A stretch of 39,100 nucleotides of DNA, taken from contig CAJTSY010000017.1 of NCBI GenBank assembly GCA_910578995.1, positions 1 through 39,100 of the forward strand, read 5' to 3'. Position numbers and translations under genes: made by a program. The notes under the pieces were generated by a model. It worked only from the letters and a program-made list of their open reading frames with translations. It had not been told where the DNA came from and did no database searches. This stretch comes from an uncultured Acetatifactor sp. (GTDB taxonomy: Bacteria; Bacillota; Clostridia; Lachnospirales; Lachnospiraceae). This document shows positions 12,201 to 21,180 of this stretch, one piece after another (position 1 is the first letter of the stretch; every line of letters begins with the position of its first letter).

Positions 12201-14246
12201 TTATGCTGTCACCATCCCAACCGACTGTAATTCAACATTAGACTCCACTTCATTATAAGATACCACCACCAGATCCTTATAATAATCCTCCGTCAGACGC
12301 TTAAAATACATACGTACGATGGGCGATGTAATAATAATAGGATTCTTGCCAAGGTTCTCCAGTTTCTGAACTTCCTTTCCCACGGAATCTATGATCGCCC
12401 TGGACCTGTTCGGATCCAGATTCAGGAAAGCCCCGTTCTCGGTCTGTTTTACGCTTCCCATAATCTCCTGCTCCACCTTGGGATCCAGGGTAACCACATT
12501 GGTAGTCTCGTGATTGGGGAAATATTTCGTGGAAATAGCCCTCTTCAGACTCTGCCGTACATATTCTGTCAAAATATCGGTATCCCTTGTGGCCGGTGCG
12601 TAGTCTGCCAGCGTCTCCATTATGGTCAGCAGATCCCGGATGGAAATGCCCTCCCTCAGGAGATTCTGCAGCACCTTCTGGACCTCCCCGAGCCCCAGAA
12701 GCTTGGGTACCAGTTCCTCCACCAGGGAAGGATTGCTCTCCTTGAGGTTGTTGATAAGGTTCTGTACGTCCTGCCTGGTCAGCAGATCCGCAATGTACTG
12801 CCTGATAATTTCCGTCAGGTGTGTCGCAATAATGGAAGGCGGATCCACCACGGTATATCCCAGGCTCTCAGCCCTTTCCCGCTGTCCCTCCGTAATCCAG
12901 ATGGCCGGCAGATGGAAGGAAGGCTCGAAGGTGGGAATACCGGTGATCTCCTCCTCCACATATCCCGGATTCATTGCCATGTAATGGTCAAACAGAATCT
13001 CGCCTTCGCTTACCTGGATTCCCTTTATCTTAATAATATACTGGTTCGGGTTCAGCTGGATATTGTCGCGCAGACGGATAATGGGAACCACAGTACCGAG
13101 CTCCAGGGCAATCTGCCGCCGGATCATCACCACGCGGTCAAGCAGGTCGCCGCCCTGGTTCACGTCCGCCAGGGGGATAATGCCATAGCCGAATTCCAGT
13201 TCAATGGGATCCACCTGGAGCAGACTGGCCACATTCTCCGGCTGCCGGATCTCGTCCGCAGCCGCTTCGTCAGTGTCAACCTCGCTCTCAATGGCAGCGG
13301 TTTCCAGGCTGCTGGCAATCATCCTGCCTCCCACAACGAACAGCAACCCCATCCCCATAAACAGAATGGTATTCAGGTCCGTAAACACACCCAGAAAAGT
13401 AAGCGTCCCTCCCACCAGGTACATTACCTTGGGAATGCCGAAAAGCTGTTTGACAATGGCAGGCCCGAACTCCGATTCCTTGCTTCCCTTGGTCACCAGG
13501 ACACCCGTTGACAGGGAGATCAGCAGGGAAGGAATCTGGCTCACCAGGCCGTCGCCGATGGTGAGAATGCCATAATTGTTCAGTGCCGTGGATATATCCA
13601 TATTATTCCGCAGCATTCCCATTGCTATACCGCCCACCACATTGATCAGCGTGAGAAGCAGGCCCGCAATGGCATCTCCCTTTACATACTTCACGGCACC
13701 GTCCATGGAACCGAAAAAGCTGGACTCCTGCTGGATCTTGTCACGCCTTAACTTGGCTTCCTTGTCGTCGATGGCGCCGGTATTCAGGTCTGCGTCGATG
13801 GCCATCTGCTTACCGGGCATGGCGTCCAGGGTAAATCTGGCCGTTACCTCAGCCACGCGTTCGGAACCCTTGTTTATGACCAGGAACTGGATCATGATCA
13901 GGATAATGAACACGATGGCTCCCACAATCAGGTCGCCGCCTCCCACAAACTGCCCGAAAGTCATTACCACGTTTCCGGAGGTACCGGTGGTCAGAATCAG
14001 CCTTGTGGAAGAAACGTTCATCGCTATCCTGAATATGGTGGTAAACAGCAGAATCGTCGGGAAGTAGGACATATCCAGTACTTCCTTGATAAACATGCAG
14101 GCGAACAGGATGGTAAAGGCTATGGCTATATTAAACGCCATAAACACATCCAGAACCCCTGCCGGAAGAGGTACGATCAGCATGATAAACGCTATCAGCA
14201 CATAGATAGCTATCATCGCGTCTGTCTTTGCCAGTCTCTCATTCAT
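12201..14246 (-). CDS. flhA: Flagellar export gate protein FlhA
   Basis: The 681-residue product has eight membrane helices in the first ~320 residues and a cytoplasmic FlhA-C domain after about residue 350 that forms the nonameric docking ring for chaperone-substrate complexes. The FHIPEP signature region is clear (AMNVSSTRLILTTG, then GKQMAIDADLNTGAIDDKEA), with the ion-path residues of that loop. It lies 17 bases after flhB. Length is normal. Confidence 0.97.
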   Translation of the reverse strand: MNERLAKTDAMIAIYVLIAFIMLIVPLPAGVLDVFMAFNIAIAFTILFACMFIKEVLDMSYFPTILLFTTIFRIAMNVSSTRLILTTGTSGNVVMTFGQFVGGGDLIVGAIVFIILIMIQFLVINKGSERVAEVTARFTLDAMPGKQMAIDADLNTGAIDDKEAKLRRDKIQQESSFFGSMDGAVKYVKGDAIAGLLLTLINVVGGIAMGMLRNNMDISTALNNYGILTIGDGLVSQIPSLLISLSTGVLVTKGSKESEFGPAIVKQLFGIPKVMYLVGGTLTFLGVFTDLNTILFMGMGLLFVVGGRMIASSLETAAIESEVDTDEAAADEIRQPENVASLLQVDPIELEFGYGIIPLADVNQGGDLLDRVVMIRRQIALELGTVVPIIRLRDNIQLNPNQYIIKIKGIQVSEGEILFDHYMAMNPGYVEEEITGIPTFEPSFHLPAIWITEGQRERAESLGYTVVDPPSIIATHLTEIIRQYIADLLTRQDVQNLINNLKESNPSLVEELVPKLLGLGEVQKVLQNLLREGISIRDLLTIMETLADYAPATRDTDILTEYVRQSLKRAISTKYFPNHETTNVVTLDPKVEQEIMGSVKQTENGAFLNLDPNRSRAIIDSVGKEVQKLENLGKNPIIITSPIVRMYFKRLTEDYYKDLVVVSYNEVESNVELQSVGMVTA

Positions 14247-14263
14247 GCCTTATTCCTCCTCCC

Positions 14264-15373
14264 TTAGATTTTGCCCTGCATCTGGTATACAAAAGCAAGA
14301 ACCTCCGCCACGGCCTGGTACAGCTCCGGCGGCACCGCCTGCCCGATATCCACATTTGCGTAAAGCATACGGGCCAGGGGTTTGTTCTCCACAATCTCAA
14401 CTTTATTTTCCCTGGCAACCTCCTTAATGCGGGCTGCCAGATAATTTTCGCCTTTTGCAATGACCAGGGGCGCATCCGCCACCTTGGGGTCATATTTGAT
14501 GGCCACGGCGTAATGGGTGGGGTTGGTGATGACCACGTCCGCCTGAGGCAGCTCCTGCATCATGCGGCGCATGGAACTCTCCCTCATCTTCTGCCGGATC
14601 TTGTTCTTAACCTGGGGATCCCCTTCCTGCTGCTTATACTCTTCCTTGATCTCCTGCTTGGTCATCTTCATGTCGTTTTTGAATTTAATCTTCTGGTAGG
14701 CAAAATCGGCAAAAGCGATCAGCATGTAAAGCAGGGCCACCCGGATTCCCAGGTCTGTAACCATGACTGCGATGAGCTCCAGGGCCTGCATCAGGGTCAC
14801 ATCATACAGATTCAGCAGCATAGGCCATTTGTCTTTCAGATAATTATAGCACACATACAAGATGAGGCCGATCTTCGCAATGGACTTGACCAACTCAACC
14901 AGTGCGTTCAAGGAAAAAAACTTTTTAAAGCCTTTCAGCGGATTCAGTTTGCTCAGTTTGGGCTTCATGGGTTCCAGGGTCGGCTTCCATTTCACCTGGG
15001 CAACATCCGTGATAAAGGCAATTGCAAATCCGATGGCCAGAATGGGAGCCACTATGACCAGAACCTGCAGCATCATCTGGCGGAAAACAACCCTGGTATC
15101 CCACTGGGGCATTGTACCCTGCCAGAAAATGGTAATATCTGAAATCTTACTGTAAATATTGTTAAATATCTCCAGGAACTGAATCCCCATATGTCCCACC
15201 CAGAACCGTAGGATCAGAAACAGCGCCAACAGTTCCAGGCCGTTGGTAATCTCCCTGCTCTTGGCCACCTGGCCCTTCTTCCGGGCATCCTCCAGTTTTT
15301 TCTGGGTTGCGGGTTCTGTCTTCTCTCCCCCCATACCCTCTTTGGCGAAAAACTGCAGATTATAACGAATCAT
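14264..15373 (-). CDS. flhB: Flagellar export gate protein FlhB, substrate-specificity switch
   Basis: The 369-residue product has four membrane helices in residues about 45-215 and a cytoplasmic domain with the self-cleavage motif NPTH (284-287, in DVVITNPTHYAVAIKYD). Cleavage between N and P, together with FliK, switches export from rod/hook to filament substrates. The N-terminus contains the family motif GGEKTEPATQKKLEDARKKG (15-34). The ATG overlaps the fliR stop by four bases (ATGA), showing translational coupling. Confidence 0.97.
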   Translation of the reverse strand: MIRYNLQFFAKEGMGGEKTEPATQKKLEDARKKGQVAKSREITNGLELLALFLILRFWVGHMGIQFLEIFNNIYSKISDITIFWQGTMPQWDTRVVFRQMMLQVLVIVAPILAIGFAIAFITDVAQVKWKPTLEPMKPKLSKLNPLKGFKKFFSLNALVELVKSIAKIGLILYVCYNYLKDKWPMLLNLYDVTLMQALELIAVMVTDLGIRVALLYMLIAFADFAYQKIKFKNDMKMTKQEIKEEYKQQEGDPQVKNKIRQKMRESSMRRMMQELPQADVVITNPTHYAVAIKYDPKVADAPLVIAKGENYLAARIKEVARENKVEIVENKPLARMLYANVDIGQAVPPELYQAVAEVLAFVYQMQGKI

Positions 15374-16152
15374 GCCATGCCTCCCATAAAGGAAACAATC
15401 ATCCTCTTCATCTCCCTGAAAATAAAATCAGCAATCCCCGGCAGCATTCCTGCCGTAAGAAAGAGGACGGACAGGCCCACCAGGATCTTCAGTTGGATAC
15501 CCACCGCAAACATATTCATCTGCGGGGAAACCTTGGCCAGGATTCCCAAAACAGCATTCAGAAGCAGGATCGAACAGAAAATCGGAAGGACAATGCGGAA
15601 ACCTATGACCACATAGTCCCCCAGAAAGCTTATCATGGATTCCAACAGGGAACCACTGTTAAAAACCGCCCCATTGACGGGAATCAGTTCAAATGTATCC
15701 GCCAGGGCTCCGAACAGAAAACGGTACATCCCCGTGGCGATCAGCATCAGCGTCAGCACATACTGGTACAGAGCGCCTGTAATACTGGTGCTCTCCCTGG
15801 ATGTGGGATCCATCAGGGTTACCATGGACAACCCGGTCTCCATATCCGCTATAGAGCCCGCAAAATTTACAATGGTAGTACAAATAGTTGTAGAAAAACC
15901 GATCAGCAACCCTACTATGGCTTCCTTCATCACAATAACGGCGTACTCCGTCACCGTGGAATAAACCACCGCCTCTCCGGGAGTCAGTGCCTGGTACAAA
16001 AGCAGGGCCGTGAAAAAGCTGATGCCGATCCTCACATTGGCCGGAGTGTTTCTCATGCTGAAAAAGGGAGCCACAAAGACAAAACAGCTTACCCTTACCA
16101 GTATCAGAAGAAAATATTCCAGGTCATACGCAGAAAACGAATAATGAATCAT
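15370..16152 (-). CDS. fliR: Flagellar export gate protein FliR
   Basis: The 260-residue polytopic membrane protein contributes one subunit to the FliP5-FliQ4-FliR1 export gate. Family landmarks include FFSMRNTPANVRIGISFFTA (29-48) and the FAGSIADMETGLSM region in the middle. It follows fliQ by 14 bases and overlaps flhB by four. No oddities are visible; B. subtilis FliR is of very similar length. Confidence 0.95.
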   Translation of the reverse strand: MIHYSFSAYDLEYFLLILVRVSCFVFVAPFFSMRNTPANVRIGISFFTALLLYQALTPGEAVVYSTVTEYAVIVMKEAIVGLLIGFSTTICTTIVNFAGSIADMETGLSMVTLMDPTSRESTSITGALYQYVLTLMLIATGMYRFLFGALADTFELIPVNGAVFNSGSLLESMISFLGDYVVIGFRIVLPIFCSILLLNAVLGILAKVSPQMNMFAVGIQLKILVGLSVLFLTAGMLPGIADFIFREMKRMIVSFMGGMA

Positions 16153-16166
16153 TCACCCTGACTCCC

Positions 16167-16439
16167 TCACTGGCTCATGTTAATACTGAAATTCGACCAC
16201 AGCGATGTCATAAACTCCACCAGGGCATTCATCATCCAGTTCCCAAACAGTATCAGTGAAAGAAATACACAGATAATTTTCGGCACAAATGTCAGCGTCT
16301 GTTCCTGTATGGAGGTAACCGTCTGAAAGATACTGACAATCAGGCCCACGCACAGTGAGACAAGCAGCACCGGCAAGGACACCTTGATAATCAGGAACAG
16401 CGCGTCCCTTGCAATATCCATTACCAAATCTACCGACAT
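16167..16439 (-). CDS. fliQ: Flagellar export gate protein FliQ
   Basis: The 90-residue protein has two membrane helices (about 14-38 and 55-75). It starts MSVDLVMDIARDALFLIIKV and contains the conserved SIFQTVTSIQEQTLTFVPKI between the helices. The start at 16439 is preferred over 16472 because GGGAGG lies nine bases ahead and the product then has the normal family size (about 89). FliQ forms the lateral ring of the FliPQR gate. Confidence 0.95.
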   Translation of the reverse strand: MSVDLVMDIARDALFLIIKVSLPVLLVSLCVGLIVSIFQTVTSIQEQTLTFVPKIICVFLSLILFGNWMMNALVEFMTSLWSNFSINMSQ

Positions 16440-16503
16440 TCCGAATTTCCTCCCATCTATACTTACAAACATATATGCCTGTCAGGCCTGTACAGTTCTC
16501 CCC

Positions 16504-17295
16504 TCAGAGATAAAACGATTTCACCAGCTCCCCTATGATAAGGTTCCAGCCGTCCGCCAGCACAAACAGCAGAATCTTAAAGGGCATGGATATGGTGGTG
16601 GGCGGCAGCATCATCATACCCATGCTCATCAGGGTGGATGCCACTACCATGTCTATGACAATAAAAGGAATATAAATCACAAATCCGATCCAGAACGCCA
16701 TCCTCAGCTCACTGACCATGAAACTGGGCAGCAGCACCGACAGCGGGATATCCTCCAGGGTGGCCCCGTCCCAGCTCTGCCCGGATATCTGCATGAACAG
16801 TTCCACATCCTTCAGCTGCGTATGGTCATACATAAACGACCTCAGGGGCGCCACCCCCTTTTCCAGGGCCTCGTCCAGGGCAATCTCCCCGGCCTCATAT
16901 GGCTGATAAGCCTGTTCGTTGATCTGGGTTATGGTCGGTTCCATGATAAAAAAAGTAAGAATCAGGGCCAGCCCCACCAAAACCTGGTTCGGAGGCGCAG
17001 TCTGCGTGTTCAGCGCTGCCCGGGTAAAATGCAGCACAATGATGATACGCGTGAAGGAGGTCATCATGATCAGAAGGGTCGGAGCTATGCTGATCAGTGT
17101 CAGCGTCAGCAGAATCCGCAGGGAACCGCTGATCTCCCCGTTTCCATTGCCGAAGGTGACGTTCAGGACACTGTCCGCATCCTGTCCGGAACTGGCAAAA
17201 ACTGTCGTTGAACTTAAAATACACAATATGCCCACCATGACAAGTAGGCATATTGCAGTTACTATTCGCTTGCATTTAAGCTTATTTTTCATCAT
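16504..17295 (-). CDS. fliP: Flagellar export gate protein FliP
   Basis: The 263-residue product has an N-terminal signal peptide (about residues 1-35, ending near VFASS) and four membrane helices. Signature stretches are SIAPTLLIMMTSFTRIIIVL and PPNQVLVGLALILTFFIMEP. FliP is the main pore-forming subunit of the export gate. Its ATG overlaps the end of fliO by 14 bases. The cleavable signal peptide is a usual FliP feature. Confidence 0.97.
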   Translation of the reverse strand: MMKNKLKCKRIVTAICLLVMVGILCILSSTTVFASSGQDADSVLNVTFGNGNGEISGSLRILLTLTLISIAPTLLIMMTSFTRIIIVLHFTRAALNTQTAPPNQVLVGLALILTFFIMEPTITQINEQAYQPYEAGEIALDEALEKGVAPLRSFMYDHTQLKDVELFMQISGQSWDGATLEDIPLSVLLPSFMVSELRMAFWIGFVIYIPFIVIDMVVASTLMSMGMMMLPPTTISMPFKILLFVLADGWNLIIGELVKSFYL

Positions 17296-17746
17296 GCATC
17301 TGATTTTCCTTTGGCTCTTCCCGGGCGGCTTTTGTCTTTCCTACAGTTTTGTCGAGAAGTTCCTTAAAGCTGAGATTCTGTGCGGGGGAACCCTCCTTCA
17401 AACTTTCCCCCGGAATCTCTCCCAACATGGTAACCGTATCTTTGCAGACAGCTATCACCATGTACTTCCCGCCTGCCCGTATAATCTGGATATACTTATT
17501 ATTCGCAATACGAGTGGTCTCTATTACCTGGATATTTTCGTTTACGCTCTGCTGCTTCTGGTAATTGGCTATCCAACGGGTGACCCATGCCGTAACCCCC
17601 AGAACTGCCACAAAGATCAGCAGTACCGTAATGAACTGGGCATATCCCCCCACGCCGGAGGATGTGCCTGCACAGGAAAAAAAGCCCATTCCGGCAGCTA
17701 TCCCCGTCCCGTGACAAACTTCCGTCCAGGAAGCTAACAGCGTCAT
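17282..17746 (-). CDS. fliO: Flagellar export assembly protein FliO (FliZ in B. subtilis)
   Basis: The 154-residue product has one membrane helix (about 36-58) after a short, probably extracellular N-terminus, followed by the cytoplasmic FliO domain with VNENIQVIETTRIANNKYIQ and then IIRAGGKYMVIAVCKDTVTM. FliO is a scaffold that helps assemble the FliP ring. It starts within the cheY stop (TGATG, one base shared) and overlaps fliP by 14 bases. FliO is weakly conserved, so position between cheY and fliP carries much of the identification. Confidence 0.88.
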   Translation of the reverse strand: MTLLASWTEVCHGTGIAAGMGFFSCAGTSSGVGGYAQFITVLLIFVAVLGVTAWVTRWIANYQKQQSVNENIQVIETTRIANNKYIQIIRAGGKYMVIAVCKDTVTMLGEIPGESLKEGSPAQNLSFKELLDKTVGKTKAAREEPKENQMHDEK

Positions 17747-18108
17747 CAGCCGATAACCTTCTTCACGGCCTCAAGGACACGATCCTCCTGGAATGGCTTG
17801 ACAATAAAATCCCTTGCCCCGGCCTGAATGGATTCTACAACCATTGCCTGCTGGCCCATGGCAGAGCACATGATAACCTTTGCCCCGGCATCGATCTTCT
17901 TGATCTCCTTCAGGGCCTGGATACCATCCATCTCAGGCATGGTTATATCCATCAGTACCAGATCCGGTGAAAGCTCCTTGTACTTTTCCACAGCCTTGGC
18001 ACCGTTTTCGGCTTCCCCTGCCACAGTGTAGCCGCCTTTTGTCAGGGTGTTCTTGATCATCATCCTCATGAATGCAGCGTCATCACATACCAAAATATTC
18101 TTCGCCAT
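17746..18108 (-). CDS. cheY: Chemotaxis response regulator CheY
   Basis: The 120-residue product is a single receiver domain. The acidic pocket D9/D10, phospho-acceptor D54 (LVLMDITMPEMDG), switch serine in IMCSAMG and the conserved lysine in DFIVKPF are all present. CheY-P binds FliM and FliY; in B. subtilis this favours counter-clockwise rotation. It lies between fliY and fliO as in B. subtilis, with 13 bases after fliY. Confidence 0.96.
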   Translation of the reverse strand: MAKNILVCDDAAFMRMMIKNTLTKGGYTVAGEAENGAKAVEKYKELSPDLVLMDITMPEMDGIQALKEIKKIDAGAKVIMCSAMGQQAMVVESIQAGARDFIVKPFQEDRVLEAVKKVIG

Positions 18109-18121
18109 TTAAAACTTCCTC

Positions 18122-19564
18122 CTACTTGATAATATCGGTTACTCTTACACCGAAACTTTCTTCAATTACTACTACCTCTCCCTTTGCCACCAGTTTGCCG
18201 TTCACCAGTACATCTATGGGTTCACCGGCAATCCGCTCCAACTCGATAATGGTGCCGGGGGCAAAATCAAGAATCTCGGAAATTGACTTTGTAGTACGTC
18301 CAAGCTCCACGGTTACATTCAAAGGAACATCCATGATCAGGCCGATGTTCTCCTGCCCTGCAATGGTTCCGCCGTCATTTGAAAAATTCTGGAACTGGGC
18401 AGTTTGAACATTTACATTCTGCGGCGGTACCGCTGCCTGGGGCATGCCCATCTGGGGATACATTCCCATCTGGGGGTATCCCATTTGAGGATATCCCATC
18501 TGGGGATTCATCCCGTTCATTCCCATCTGGGAATATCCCATCTGAGGGTTCATCCCGTTCATTCCCATCTGGGGATATCCCATCTGGGGGTTCATCCCGT
18601 TCATTCCCATCTGAGGATTCATCCCATTCATTCCCATCTGGGGGTTCATTCCGCCCATGTCCATCTGGGAAGGCATTCCGCCCATCATTCCCATATTGGC
18701 GCCTGCATTCATCTGGCCGGGTACTGCGCCTGTCATGCCTGCATCCGCTCCCGGAGCCACACCGCCCATATTCGCCTGGGAGCCGGACTCCTGCGCTGCC
18801 TCAGGCGCCTTTCCTGCCGCACTGCCCTGTGAATTCATAAAGGTGTCCACCACACTGCGCGCAAAGTCTACCGGGTACAGCTGCATAATGGAACTGTCCA
18901 CCAGATCGTCGATCTGCATACGGAAAGATATCTTTACAAACACCCCTCCCAGAAAAGGGGAAACATCCTCCCCGTTCTTCACCTGTGCCAGATCCAACAG
19001 GGATGCCTCTGGCGGGCTGATATCGATCTTGGTCTGCATCATGGTGGAAAGAGAGGTTGCCGAAGCGCCCATCATCTGGTTCATTGCCTCGGATATGGCG
19101 CTCAGATGCAGCTCCCCCAGCTCCCCGTCCGTATTGGTTCCGTCACCGCCCATCATCAGGTCGGTAATGACCTTTACGTCATGTTCCTTCAGGATCAGAA
19201 TATTCGTACCGTCCAGACCCACGGTATACTTGATCTGGATAAAGACACAGGGCCGCTCATACTGCGTCAGCAGATTATCCCATGTACTGAATTCCACCAC
19301 CGGGGTAGTAATGTTAACTTTTTTGTTTACAAGAGAATACAACGTAGTGGCTGAAGAGCCCATACTGATATTGGCTACCTCGCCTATTGCATCCTTCTCC
19401 ACATCTGAAAGGAGGTCGTCGGCATCTGCTATCTCCTGAATGATATCCCCTGACCCTCCAGTGATATCGTCGCTCGTTTCAATCGTTTCCGGCTCGTCTT
19501 CATCAGCCAAGTCCATGCCGGCAAGTAATGCATTTATTTCGTCCTGGGACAACCCACCGTCCAT
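18122..19564 (-). CDS. fliY: Flagellar switch protein FliY (CheC-like phosphatase plus FliN domain) with a Met-rich repeat linker
   Basis: The 480-residue product begins with a CheY-P-binding peptide (LSQDEINALL, 5-14). A CheC-like phosphatase domain follows (about 50-245) with two ExxN sites, EVANISMG and EAMNQMMG, and the C-terminal ~85 residues form the FliN domain of the C-ring. Between them is a linker of about 150 residues; residues about 300-375 consist of NPQMG, YPQMG and MNGM repeats (ten QMG copies). B. subtilis FliY is about 378 residues, so the linker explains the extra length. FliY builds the C-ring with FliM and removes phosphate from CheY-P. It starts three bases after the fliM stop. 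Confidence 0.96.
   Translation of the reverse strand: MDGGLSQDEINALLAGMDLADEDEPETIETSDDITGGSGDIIQEIADADDLLSDVEKDAIGEVANISMGSSATTLYSLVNKKVNITTPVVEFSTWDNLLTQYERPCVFIQIKYTVGLDGTNILILKEHDVKVITDLMMGGDGTNTDGELGELHLSAISEAMNQMMGASATSLSTMMQTKIDISPPEASLLDLAQVKNGEDVSPFLGGVFVKISFRMQIDDLVDSSIMQLYPVDFARSVVDTFMNSQGSAAGKAPEAAQESGSQANMGGVAPGADAGMTGAVPGQMNAGANMGMMGGMPSQMDMGGMNPQMGMNGMNPQMGMNGMNPQMGYPQMGMNGMNPQMGYSQMGMNGMNPQMGYPQMGYPQMGMYPQMGMPQAAVPPQNVNVQTAQFQNFSNDGGTIAGQENIGLIMDVPLNVTVELGRTTKSISEILDFAPGTIIELERIAGEPIDVLVNGKLVAKGEVVVIEESFGVRVTDIIK
18436..18662 (-). repeat. Tandem repeats encoding the QMG-rich FliY linker
   Basis: On the plus strand the phrase CATTCCCATCTGGGG and near copies recur about ten times, spaced as short units of 12-27 bases. 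Repeats include the phrase GGTTCATCCCGTTCATTCCC. They keep the reading frame and encode NPQMG-MNGM, YPQMG and YSQMG. Slight base differences between copies show they are not all recent. Confidence 0.9.
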
Positions 19565-19567
19565 TGT

Positions 19568-20548
19568 TTACTCCTCCTCTCTTATAACGGATGTAATTCT
19601 GACAGCATAAGAGTCTTTGTCAATACCAGGTAAAGCCGTAAACTTTTTGATATTGCCCACATACACATTCATATCCTGATCCACTCCGGAATCCAACCGG
19701 ATACAGTCTCCCACCTGCAGATTCAAGAAATCATTTACAGAGATCGTGCTCTTGCCAAGCACCGCCCTGATCGGTACATCCACCTTGCGAACCATGGATT
19801 CTATATACATCTCATAATTCTCATCATGATTCTCCTGCATGGTGGAATACCAATATTTCGTATTCAGCTTATCCATCACGTCTTCCAGTGTAAAGAAAGG
19901 AAGACAGATATTCATAAAGCCCTCCACATCCCCTATCTTTATCTCTAGCGTCACAATGGCGACCATGTCGCTAGGGGCTATCACCTGGGCAAACTGTGAA
20001 TTCGTCTCCAGGCGGCTCAACACGGGGGATATGTCGATTACATTTTTCCACGGCTCCCTGAGAAGCTGTGTCAGCATTACCAGTATCTTCTCAATAATTA
20101 TCTGCTCAATCTCGGAAAACTCTCTGCCCTTTTCCAGGGGCACCCCGCTTCCGCCAAGCATGCGGTCCAACATGGCATATCCCAGGTTCGTCCCCAGTTC
20201 CATAATGATGGAACCGTTTAAAGGCGCAAAACCGATAATTCCCATAATGATGGGACTGGCAAGGGAATTCGTAAACTCATTAAATGTAATGGCTTCGGAA
20301 CCCACCACCGATACCTGCACGTTCTTTCGAAGATACACCGGAAGATTTGTGGAAACCAACCGGGCATAATGTTCAAATATAATTTCCAGAGTCCTCAAAT
20401 GCTCCTTGGAAAATTTCGTAGGGCGGCTGAAATCATAATTTCTGACCTTCTTCTCGTCTTTCGGCTGCATCTGTTCAGCATCCAACTCGCCTGAGGACAT
20501 TGCATTCAGCAGGGCATCAATTTCCGCCTGAGAAAGGATCTCGGCCAC
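19568..20548 (-). CDS. fliM: Flagellar motor switch protein FliM
   Basis: The 326-residue product starts with GTG (SD AGGAGGTGA nine bases ahead). The N-terminal CheY-P-binding peptide EILSQAEIDALLNAM is at 3-17, and the middle CheC-like domain without active sites spans about 45-235. It includes NEFTNSLASPIIMGIIGFAP-type sequence and the GGSG loop. The C-terminal FliN-like domain spans about 245-326 and ends RITSVIREEE. FliM links FliG to FliY in the C-ring and receives CheY-P. Confidence 0.97.
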   Translation of the reverse strand: MAEILSQAEIDALLNAMSSGELDAEQMQPKDEKKVRNYDFSRPTKFSKEHLRTLEIIFEHYARLVSTNLPVYLRKNVQVSVVGSEAITFNEFTNSLASPIIMGIIGFAPLNGSIIMELGTNLGYAMLDRMLGGSGVPLEKGREFSEIEQIIIEKILVMLTQLLREPWKNVIDISPVLSRLETNSQFAQVIAPSDMVAIVTLEIKIGDVEGFMNICLPFFTLEDVMDKLNTKYWYSTMQENHDENYEMYIESMVRKVDVPIRAVLGKSTISVNDFLNLQVGDCIRLDSGVDQDMNVYVGNIKKFTALPGIDKDSYAVRITSVIREEE

Positions 20549-20617
20549 ACAAGCTCACCTCCTGTCACATGCTCTGCGCATGTCTGTATTTCCCTTTGCT
20601 CATATCTGCCATGCCTG

Positions 20618-21142
20618 TCAACCGATTTTTATATTGCTGAGGGTGATCCCGTAAATAAACTTCGACTTGAACAGATTCTGGATCGATGTCAGGATCTCAT
20701 TCCGGATATCTCCGGTAAAGGAAGTCCGGCACTCTTCTTCCGTGTGGTTGCTCACCACCTCGAATATGGCATCTTTAATCACACTTACAGAGGAGTCCAC
20801 CGTTCCCACGCCGTCGGCATAGTCTTCATGGGTCTTATCCATAAGCAGGGATATATCAAACACAATGTAGACCTGCTTGGCACTGCCATCCTCAGTGTTC
20901 GTGGTGGCATACGCCAGGGGAATGGTCATGGTCTCCATGACATACGTGTCCGTATCTGCCAGAGACACCTCAGGTCCTACGCCCGGTGTGTAAAGCTCCA
21001 GATTCAGCGCCACGCCGATACTGTCCATCAGGGCAGCCGTCTTTTGGTTAGTGCCGACCACATTGATCATCATGACCGCTGACAATGCAATATTCACAAT
21101 CATCAGAACCAGGATCAGCACGCTCAGTAAATTCTTTTTCAT
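20618..21142 (-). CDS. fliL: Flagellar basal body-associated protein FliL
   Basis: The 174-residue product has one N-terminal membrane helix (about 5-27) and an extracytoplasmic FliL domain resembling a stomatin-like ring protein (about 65-174), with the conserved ending IQNLFKSKFIYGITLSNIKI. FliL surrounds the stator and supports motor torque. It follows motB by 38 bases. An 8-codon frame at 21139-21165 ends across its start (ATGA). Confidence 0.9.
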   Translation of the reverse strand: MKKNLLSVLILVLMIVNIALSAVMMINVVGTNQKTAALMDSIGVALNLELYTPGVGPEVSLADTDTYVMETMTIPLAYATTNTEDGSAKQVYIVFDISLLMDKTHEDYADGVGTVDSSVSVIKDAIFEVVSNHTEEECRTSFTGDIRNEILTSIQNLFKSKFIYGITLSNIKIG

Positions 21143-21180
21143 GTCTCTAAAGCCCTTTCTTCCATCCTCTCTGGTCTCCC

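Noticed and set aside
18404..18840. Repeat array near 18.4-18.7 kb as a CRISPR
   Set aside because: Units are short, uneven, in frame with fliY and have no unique spacers of constant length.
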